The notes below the pieces were generated by a model. It saw only the letters and a program-made list of their open reading frames with translations, did no database searches and was not told the DNA's origin. The position numbers were made by a program, and so were the translations under genes. Of a stretch of DNA of 64,000 nt, positions 58,236-64,000 are shown piece by piece. Numbering within the stretch: the first letter of the stretch is position 1; the number at the start of each line of letters is the position of its first letter. This DNA comes from Halorussus marinus. Lineage in GTDB: Archaea > Halobacteriota > Halobacteria > Halobacteriales > Haladaptataceae. The stretch is from NCBI RefSeq assembly GCF_004765795.1, contig NZ_SBIV01000009.1, positions 1-64,000 of the forward strand, given 5' to 3'.

Positions 58236-59618
58236 CTATCGCTCGGCTCCGGGCGTCCGGCCGGCCGCCCCGGCGGTCTCGACGATCCGGCCGTCGACGG
58301 TCGGGTCCACGCCCGTCTCCCGGGCGTACTCGACGAGCACCTCGTACTGGATCCCGTGGCGCTCGACCCGGAGGTCCTCGCCCAGCGAGGGGAACTCGTC
58401 GTCGGTGTGGAGCACGTAGTCCGAGAGCGCGACCGAGTAGGTCCGGTCGGGATCGAGGGGGTCGCCGTCGACCCGGACGGACTCGACGGTGCAGGCGGTC
58501 GGGTCCCACGCGATCTGGGCGCCGCTGATCTGGGCGTGCCACCAGTCCGGTTCGGCGAAGTCGAGGTCCGGGCCCGCGGCCCACTCGAACGCCGACCGGA
58601 GCGCCGATCCCGGCACCTCGGCGACGACGACCCGCTCCTCGAAGGGGATGACGCTCACCAGATCGGCCGCGGTCACCTCGCCCGCGATCGCGTCGCCGGT
58701 CCGGACCCCGCCGGCGTTCTGGAGGCCGACCGCGGCGCCGGTCGCCCACCGGTAGGCGTCGGCGACGAAGTTGCCCAGTCGGTTCTCCCCCCCGAACAGC
58801 GTGGTCTCGGCGCGGTCGATGGGGTCGGCCACCTCGCCGACGGTCTCGTCGAGGCCGGCCTCGGCGAGGCGGGCGCGCATCGCCGACGCGACCGCCTCGT
58901 CGACCGGGGCGTCCGCGACCGGGTGGCGAGTCACCTCGCCGGTCGCCAGGTCGACTTCGAGGACGACCGACCCGCCGTCGCCGGGTCGGGTGAGCAGCGT
59001 GCCGTCGATCCGGTCGCGGCGCTCTGTCGGGACGTGACCGCCGAGGATGGCGTCGGCGTCGACCGCCCGCGCAAGGTCTTCGTCGCCCCGGCCGAGGTGC
59101 GAGAGCACCACCGCGTAGTCGGCGTCGAGGCCCGCGAGCGCCTCGCGAGCGCCCGCGATCGGGTCGCGGAACTCCAGATCGGTCGCGAAGGGGTTGAGCG
59201 AGGCGGTCCGCGGGGTGGTGACGCCGACGAACCCCACCGTCGCGGCGCCGGCGTCCAGCGTCGTCGCGGGCGCGACGCCGACGTCGGCGCCGAACTGTCC
59301 GCCGTCGCCCGTCCGCACGTTCGCGCTCACCCACGTCTGGGGCGAGTCGGCGATCAGTTCGGCAAGCGCCGCCCGGCCGTGGTCGAACTCGTGGTTGCCG
59401 AACGTCTCGACGTCCGGGTCGACCGCCTCGTAGAAGTCAAGCGCCTGCGCGCCCTCCTCGACGAGCGCGAGCACGCCCGGGGAGGTGTTGTCGCCCGATC
59501 CGACGATCAGGGTGTCCTCGTCGGCGCGCTCTCGGAGCAGTCCGGCGAGCCGACCGGCCCGTTCGGGGGAGTCGTAGACGTTCTCGACGTCGGAGTAGTG
59601 GAGGAGGCGGGGCGCCAT
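58236..59618 (-). CDS. 5'-nucleotidase/cyclic phosphodiesterase-family metallophosphatase
   Basis: Protein of 460 aa. N-terminal calcineurin-like domain: LLHYSDVEN, SGDNTSPGV, FGNHEFDHG and LSHLGRGDED supply metal ligands. C-terminal 5'-nucleotidase domain has LGNFVADAYRWATGAAVGLQNAGGVR and IPFEERVVV. Most family members are exported, but no signal peptide is present, so it may act in the cytosol. The first metal motif has Tyr-Ser-Asp (HYSDVEN) in place of the common Thr-x-Asp-x-His; Asp is retained, His is not. Confidence 0.85.
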   Translation of the reverse strand: MAPRLLHYSDVENVYDSPERAGRLAGLLRERADEDTLIVGSGDNTSPGVLALVEEGAQALDFYEAVDPDVETFGNHEFDHGRAALAELIADSPQTWVSANVRTGDGGQFGADVGVAPATTLDAGAATVGFVGVTTPRTASLNPFATDLEFRDPIAGAREALAGLDADYAVVLSHLGRGDEDLARAVDADAILGGHVPTERRDRIDGTLLTRPGDGGSVVLEVDLATGEVTRHPVADAPVDEAVASAMRARLAEAGLDETVGEVADPIDRAETTLFGGENRLGNFVADAYRWATGAAVGLQNAGGVRTGDAIAGEVTAADLVSVIPFEERVVVAEVPGSALRSAFEWAAGPDLDFAEPDWWHAQISGAQIAWDPTACTVESVRVDGDPLDPDRTYSVALSDYVLHTDDEFPSLGEDLRVERHGIQYEVLVEYARETGVDPTVDGRIVETAGAAGRTPGAER

Positions 59619-59709
59619 TACCGATCCGTTGTCAGGGTCGCGGTATGACTCCTTCGAGACGGTCCCGGAGTCAGTACGCCTAAGCCCCTCGACCGACTAC
59701 GCGGGTGTG

Positions 59710-59949
59710 ATGAACGCGACCACGACCGGCGACGGCGAGACGGTGTACGTCGCCCGCGAGGAAGACGAGCGCGGCTCGAAGGGGCCGTTTTTCGTCGTCT
59801 ACCGCGGCGAGGACCGCGAGCGCCGGTACGGCTACTTCTGTGGCAACTGCGAGCGGATCGACAACGCGATGGACGCGATGGGTCGCATCGAGTGTAACGT
59901 CTGTGGCAACATCCGCAAGCCGACCGAGTGGGACGCCGCCCACGAGTAG
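59710..59949 (+). CDS. Small zinc-binding haloarchaeal protein (DUF5816-like)
   Basis: Protein of 79 aa with CGNC and CNVC pairs (YFCGNCERIDNAMDAMGRIECNVCGN), a zinc ribbon. GPFFVVYRGEDRERRYGYFCGNC is the best conserved part as I remember the family (DUF5816). ATG 59710 was used; GTG 59707 is immediately before it. Function unknown. Confidence 0.72.
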   Translation: MNATTTGDGETVYVAREEDERGSKGPFFVVYRGEDRERRYGYFCGNCERIDNAMDAMGRIECNVCGNIRKPTEWDAAHE

Positions 59950-59991
59950 CCCGGCCACTCGACTTTTACTCGGCGTCGCCGAACGACCACT

Positions 59992-60525
59992 ATGTCAGAG
60001 GTACGCGAGGGCGTCGTCGAGGAACTCGACGAGCACAGCGAGACGATGACGCTTCGGGAGTTCGTCCAGACGGTCGAGCGACGTCACCCGAGCGATCGAC
60101 GCGGGATCGACCCGGATCTGCTGGCGGCGTACGCCGAGGCGGTCTACTTCGACGTCGATCTCGGGGCGCTCGACGACCGGGTGACCGACAGCGAGTCGTG
60201 GTCCGAGGGCGAACGCTTCTACGAGGTCGGCGACGGACGGATCAGCGCGTACCCGCCCGACTGGCACGACGCGATGGACGGGATCGACGACATCCGCGAC
60301 GTGGTCGAACTCATCCAGACCGAGGTCGCCGACGCCGAAGGCGACATGTGGGGTGCGGTCACCGAAGAGCGCGGCGTCCCCGAGTCGAAGGTGCTGGCGG
60401 TCGGCGAGACCGTCGCGAACATCGACAGAGAGGCCGCCCGCGAGCGAATCAAGGAACTGCGCCAGAACGGCGAGATCGAGGAGTTCGCGTCCCAACACCG
60501 GAATCCGACGATCCGTCTCTCGTAG
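59992..60525 (+). CDS. DUF5797-like haloarchaeal protein
   Basis: Protein of 177 aa. The last 60 residues (MWGAVTEERGVPESKVLAVGETVANIDREAARERIKELRQNGEIEE) look like a winged-helix element, so nucleic-acid binding is possible. The first part is acidic and of unknown fold. I associate the whole with DUF5797, with moderate certainty. Confidence 0.68.
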   Translation: MSEVREGVVEELDEHSETMTLREFVQTVERRHPSDRRGIDPDLLAAYAEAVYFDVDLGALDDRVTDSESWSEGERFYEVGDGRISAYPPDWHDAMDGIDDIRDVVELIQTEVADAEGDMWGAVTEERGVPESKVLAVGETVANIDREAARERIKELRQNGEIEEFASQHRNPTIRLS

Positions 60526-60582
60526 CCCGGGCCGGTCGGTCGCAAGAAAGTTTATTACCCCGTCGGTCGTAGCCGAACGTGG

Positions 60583-60906
60583 ATGCCCACTGTTAGCACA
60601 CCACCCGTCGAGGAGGCGCGGTCCATCTTCAGCGAACTGGGCTACACCGTCTCCGGCGGCGAGGGGAGCGAGTTTCGGGCCGAGCGGAAGTGGCGTTCCG
60701 TCCGCGTGACCGCGCTGGCGGAGTCCGACGAGACGCCGGACGACGGCGACATGCGATGCTTCGTAACCTGGGACGACCACGCGCCCGAGCTCCGGCGGAA
60801 ACTCCGACGGCTCGATCCGACCTACGAGTGGGCAGTGATCGGCGTCCGCGAGTCCGGCGACTACGAGGTGGCGCGCGCGCCCCCCAGCGCCGCACCCGCG
60901 GTCTGA
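60583..60906 (+). CDS. 107-aa conserved-looking haloarchaeal protein (DUF7116-like)
   Basis: Protein of 107 aa with an alpha/beta pattern (EEARSIFSELGYTVSGG, VRVTALAES, DMRCFVTWDDHAPELRRKLRRLDPTYEWAVIGV, key parts). One Cys only. Possibly DUF7116; I am not certain. A TATA-like gtttatta about 29 nt upstream of ATG 60583 predicts a leaderless transcript. Function unknown. Confidence 0.62.
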   Translation: MPTVSTPPVEEARSIFSELGYTVSGGEGSEFRAERKWRSVRVTALAESDETPDDGDMRCFVTWDDHAPELRRKLRRLDPTYEWAVIGVRESGDYEVARAPPSAAPAV

Positions 60907-60924
60907 AACGACGCCGTTTTCGGT

Positions 60925-62115
60925 TTATCGGTCGCCCAGCGCCGCGGCGGTCGCGGCCAGCCCCGACTCGACGTCGACGTCCGCGCCCTGAGCGTCGAGC
61001 GCGTCGCCGAGCGCGGCCATGAGGTACGACACGGTCTCGGCGCGGGCCGAGTAGCCCATACAGCCGATCCGGAAGATATCGCCGTCGAGGTCGCCCAGGC
61101 CGGTCGCGATTTCGAGGTCGTACTGGTCTAACAGATACCCCGTCACGTCGGTGTCGGTCACGCCGTCGGGGACCCGGACGGCGTTGAGGCTCGGGAGCCA
61201 GTAGTCGTCGGGGGCGTTCATCTCGAGCCCCATCGCCTCGACGCCGGACTTGAGCGCGCCCGCGACGTCGCGGTGGCGCGCCCACCGCTGTTCGATGCCC
61301 TCCTCGGCGACGAGCCGGAGCGCCTCGCGGAGCGCGTAGACGTTGGTGATCGGCGCGGTGTGGTGGTAGGCCCGGTCTTCGCCCCAGTACCCCTCCAGAA
61401 GCGAGAGATCGAGGTACCACGAGCGGGCCTCCTCCTCGCGGGAGAGCACCTTGTCCATCGCGCGGTCGTTGAGCGTCAGCGGGCTCGCGCCCGGCGGACA
61501 CGACAGGCACTTCTGGGGGCCCGAGTAGGCCACGTCGATCCCCCAGTCGTCGACTTTCAGCTCGACGCCGCCCAGCGACGTGACCGAGTCGGCGATCACC
61601 AGGGCGTCGTGGTCGTGGGCCACGTCGGTCAGTTCGGGGACGTTCGGCTGGAGCACGCCCGTGCTGGTCTCGGCGTGGACGAACCCGAACACGTCCGGCT
61701 GGTGCTCGTCGAACGCCGCGGCCACGTCGGCGGGGTCGAGGGGCTCGCCCCACGGCGCGTCGACGTGGACGACGTCGCCGCCGGCGCGCTCTGCCATCGA
61801 CGCCATCCGACCGCCGAAGTAGCCGTTGGTCGGCACCAGCATCGTGTCGCCGGGCTCGACTACGTTGGCGACGGCGGCCTCCATCGCGGCCGACCCGGTC
61901 CCCGAGACCGGGATCGTCCACTCGTTGTCGGTCCGGAACGTGTAGCGCAAAAGCTCCTGAACCTCGTCCATGATCTCGACGAACGACGGGTCGAGGTGGC
62001 CGACCAGCGGCGTGCTCATCGCCCGGAGCACGCGGGGATGCACTTCGCTGGGACCGGGACCCATCAGCGTCCTGTCCGGGGGTGTCAGCTCGCCAACGGC
62101 AGGTTTCTCTACCAT
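60925..62115 (-). CDS. Class V aminotransferase (serine/alanine-glyoxylate type)
   Basis: Fold-type I PLP enzyme of 396 aa. LMGPGPSEVHPRVLRAMSTPLVGHLDPSF at the start, SGTGSAAMEAAVANVVEPGD, DSVTSLGGVE and the PLP-binding Lys in YSGPQKCLSCPPG are typical of alanine-glyoxylate and serine-glyoxylate aminotransferases (PucG-like). It transfers an amino group to glyoxylate. Start ATG 62115 follows taccatggg on the opposite strand. Confidence 0.88.
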   Translation of the reverse strand: MVEKPAVGELTPPDRTLMGPGPSEVHPRVLRAMSTPLVGHLDPSFVEIMDEVQELLRYTFRTDNEWTIPVSGTGSAAMEAAVANVVEPGDTMLVPTNGYFGGRMASMAERAGGDVVHVDAPWGEPLDPADVAAAFDEHQPDVFGFVHAETSTGVLQPNVPELTDVAHDHDALVIADSVTSLGGVELKVDDWGIDVAYSGPQKCLSCPPGASPLTLNDRAMDKVLSREEEARSWYLDLSLLEGYWGEDRAYHHTAPITNVYALREALRLVAEEGIEQRWARHRDVAGALKSGVEAMGLEMNAPDDYWLPSLNAVRVPDGVTDTDVTGYLLDQYDLEIATGLGDLDGDIFRIGCMGYSARAETVSYLMAALGDALDAQGADVDVESGLAATAAALGDR

Positions 62116-62704
62116 GGGCCGTGATACCGCCCCCGGCGACTAAAAGACTTCCACCCGACCGCGGGGATTATTCGGCTGTTGTCGCGGGGCGTCGGTCGGG
62201 TAACGCGGGATTGATGGACAGCCACTCGACCTGTCGCCGAGAAACAATCTGTTTCCCGAGCGAACGGGCGCGAACGGTCACGCCCGTTTATTCGGGATAC
62301 CGGTGTAGCCGAGAGCGCCCGGGGATGAACGGGGGCGTCCGCCGGGCGAGAGTTCCCAACGACACGACCGGACTGCGGGAGACGCGCGGCGCCGACCGAC
62401 GACCCGGCGGACGCGGTCCGGCCCGTCCGGGACCGATCACATGGGGGAGGGGTCGGTCCCGACGCGGCGGGGCCGTCGTCACGGGGGACGGCGGGTCGCC
62501 GGTCGGCGCCGTTGCGCTCCGTACCGAGCCGTCGAGATCGAGGGGCCGAAGCGACCGGCGGCGGGCGAACCGTCGTCCGCCGGCCGGCGCATTTTCCGAT
62601 TTCGGTGCGCGGGAGTCGAGCGTCGAGGCGCGCTGTTTTCAGACCGGTCGGGACCGAACGGGCGACAAGAGACTTATATCGCCCGAGCGCCAATCGACTA
62701 CTCC
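62116..62704. other. Gene-poor region between the aminotransferase and the DUF457 protein
   Basis: This 589-nt stretch contains open frames only of the random high-GC type, rich in Arg and Pro with no family resemblance. It holds one strong hairpin (62255-62296, listed separately) and a TATA-like acttatat near 62672-62679 that belongs to the next gene. Confidence 0.5.
62255..62296. other. Strong hairpin in the gene-poor region
   Basis: CCCGA (62255-62259) and AACGGGCG (62263-62270) pair with CGCCCGTT (62281-62288) and TCGGG (62292-62296) around a symmetric 3-by-3 internal loop and a 10-nt apical loop. It could be a small-RNA element or a terminator. There is no U-tract. Confidence 0.45.
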
Positions 62705-63667
62705 ATGATGGTCGGCCACGCGATGGTGGCGTTCGCGCTCGCCACCGCCGTCGCGGCGCGGCGGTGGCCCGCCGAGCGAGCGCTGGCGTTCGGCGTCGTG
62801 GCCGGCGGGTTCGCCGCGGTCCCCGACGTCGACATGGCGTACGCGATGTTCGGGCTCGCGCAGGCGGGCCTGGGCGGCGTCTGGGAGATGACGTCCGCGT
62901 TCTGGGGGAGTTCGACGCTAGTCCACCGCGCGGTCACCCACTCGCTGGTCGTCGGCGCGGTCGGTGCGGTCGGGTTCGGACTCGCCGCCTGCGAGAGGTG
63001 GCCGGCCCGGCTCCTCGCGGTCGGGTTCGCGAGCGCCCTCGTCGCGGTCGCGTTCGCGACCGGGGGCGGACTCGCGGGCGCGATCATGACGCTGTTCGTA
63101 CTCTCGGGGCTCGCACTCGCGGTCGTCGCGGCCGGAACCACCGATCTCGGGCCGCGTGCGGTGGTCGTCGCCGCGCTCGTCGGGCTGTTGAGCCACCCCT
63201 TCGGCGACGTGTTCACCGGAACCCCGCCCGCGTTCCTCTATCCGTTCGAGCCGAGCCTGCTCGACGCCCGGGTGGTGTTGCACGCCGACCCGACGCTGAA
63301 TCTGGTGGGCGTGTTCGGGATCGAACTCGCCACCATCTGGGCGGCGGGCTACGTCTACCTCCGGGCGACCGACCGCCGGCTGTTCGCCCACGTCGACGCC
63401 CGCGCGGCGGTCGGGATCGCGTACGCCATCGCGGCGGTGGTGTTGCCCGCGCCCTCGGTCGACGGCTCCTATCAGTTCGTGTTCTCGATTCTGGCGCTCG
63501 GTTTCGTAGGCGTCGCGCCCCAACTGCTCCCGTCGCGGTCGATCCTGACCGCCGAGTGGCACGAGACGGTAACGTGGGCGCTGACGGGGCTGGGCGCGGT
63601 CAGCGTCGCGACGCTGGCGTACACGCTGACCTACCTCGCGTCGACGGGGTCGGCGTATTTCTTGTAG
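62705..63667 (+). CDS. YdjM/DUF457-type membrane-bound metal-dependent hydrolase
   Basis: Polytopic protein of 320 aa with MMVGHAMVAFALATAVAARRW, FAAVPDVDM and STLVHRAVTHSLVVG. The spaced His/Asp residues (GHAM, PDVD, HRAVTHS, LSHPFGDVFT) are the putative metal ligands of the YdjM/LexA-regulated DUF457 family. About eight helices. Substrate unknown. TATA-like cttatat about 30 nt upstream of ATG 62705. Confidence 0.8.
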   Translation: MMVGHAMVAFALATAVAARRWPAERALAFGVVAGGFAAVPDVDMAYAMFGLAQAGLGGVWEMTSAFWGSSTLVHRAVTHSLVVGAVGAVGFGLAACERWPARLLAVGFASALVAVAFATGGGLAGAIMTLFVLSGLALAVVAAGTTDLGPRAVVVAALVGLLSHPFGDVFTGTPPAFLYPFEPSLLDARVVLHADPTLNLVGVFGIELATIWAAGYVYLRATDRRLFAHVDARAAVGIAYAIAAVVLPAPSVDGSYQFVFSILALGFVGVAPQLLPSRSILTAEWHETVTWALTGLGAVSVATLAYTLTYLASTGSAYFL

Positions 63668-63716
63668 AACCCCGAGACCCTCACATTTCTTGTAGCGGGA
63701 GTGAGAACCCCGGCGT

Positions 63717-64000
63717 ATGGCACGCCGCGCGCCGACGCTAGAGAGCGTGGTCGAAGACGAGCGAGTGAACGCGGGGCTCGCGTGGCTACTCGTCGCGTTC
63801 ATCCTTCTCGTGGTCGTCGAGAGCGCTCTCGACGGCGACTTCCTCTGGGCGGGGTTCGCGGCGTTCGTCGCGGGGGTGGCGATCGCCCCGGCCGCGATCT
63901 ACCGCGATCCCAACGCGATGCTCCCGTGGGAGGTGCTCGTGCTCGCCGCGCTCCCTCTGCTCGGCCGGGCGCTCGCGACGATGGTGCTCACCTCGCGGGT
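63717..64000 (+). CDS. Membrane protein, 3' partial
   Basis: Frame from ATG 63717 runs off the window. The 94 visible residues contain at least three hydrophobic segments (GLAWLLVAFILLVVVESAL, FAAFVAGVAIAPAAIY, VLVLAALPLLGRALA). Charged N-terminus RRAPTLESVVEDERVN. Not recognised; the layout of acidic start and successive helices is common among haloarchaeal membrane proteins. Confidence 0.6.
   Translation, partial: MARRAPTLESVVEDERVNAGLAWLLVAFILLVVVESALDGDFLWAGFAAFVAGVAIAPAAIYRDPNAMLPWEVLVLAALPLLGRALATMVLTSR

Noticed and set aside
62082-62708. 208-codon Arg/Pro-rich frame in the gap after the aminotransferase
   Set aside because: Composition is random for high-GC sequence, it has no promoter or Shine-Dalgarno support, and it shows no family similarity.
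1-64000. CRISPR array, prophage, insertion sequence or integrase
   Set aside because: No regularly spaced direct repeats, transposase or integrase motifs, or tRNA attachment sites were seen; the window looks like stable chromosome.

Overview
The window looks like chromosomal DNA of a haloarchaeon (class Halobacteria). It is very GC-rich with G/C-ending codons, and the encoded proteins are strongly acidic (long Asp/Glu runs, few Lys). Many genes start at or close to where a TATA-like box would place transcription (leaderless style). Several genes belong to haloarchaeal families: DpsA, Dps-like thioferritin, the short LeuA with an ilvBNC-leuCDB cluster, fused NuoCD, ATP-type PEP carboxykinase, MBF1 and many small CxxC proteins. 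Genus cannot be decided from this sequence. No rRNA, tRNA, CRISPR array, integrase or transposase was recognised.

Layout. 1-6.9 kb: the end of a GlmU-like gene, redox and ferritin-like proteins, a FabG-like SDR, small membrane and zinc-ribbon proteins, and two genes that have lost internal segments (an enoyl-CoA hydratase remnant and a Nudix protein). 7.1-15.6 kb: branched-chain amino acid biosynthesis, leuA (frameshifted near its start) and then ilvB-ilvN-ilvC-small ORF-leuC-leuD-leuB with overlapping stops and starts. 15.6-18.6 kb: small regulators, archaetidylserine decarboxylase, OsmC and a metallo-hydrolase. 18.7-28.5 kb: an iron-related region with three copies of the inverted repeat TTAGG-n4-CCTAA. 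These precede a Tat-subunit/GMC oxidoreductase pair, a flavoprotein-FecCD permease-flavoprotein cluster, and a small Cys protein next to dpsA. 28.7-34.8 kb: an RND exporter, a SIMPL lipoprotein, a lone nuoCD and a very unusual basic Gln/Gly/Arg/His protein. 35-42 kb: hisC-kinase-CDP-alcohol transferase, MBF1, tpiA and an ADP-forming acetate-CoA ligase with its BioD-like partner. 42.4-49.7 kb: pckA, small membrane proteins, YbaK, an epimerase and an acyl-CoA carboxylase. 49.7-57.8 kb: MaoC, a beta-propeller, a CitE-like lyase, two divergent glutamate dehydrogenases, an acyl-CoA dehydrogenase and MscS. 57.8-64 kb: UspA, a 5'-nucleotidase, small haloarchaeal proteins, an aminotransferase and membrane proteins.

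How the parts fit. The ilv/leu block is a near-complete Val/Leu pathway from pyruvate (the ilvD dehydratase is not here). The iron-boxed genes suggest one iron-responsive regulon that joins membrane import, two truncated thioredoxin-reductase-like flavoproteins and a possible Fe-S GMC dehydrogenase; this is the best candidate for a poorly described system. Acd, PEP carboxykinase, TpiA, the acyl-CoA carboxylase, MaoC, CitE-like lyase and the two glutamate dehydrogenases serve central carbon and C2/C3 acyl-CoA metabolism. A notable theme is gene decay or sequence error: one +1 frameshift in a G run and two in-frame internal deletions in otherwise well-formed genes.
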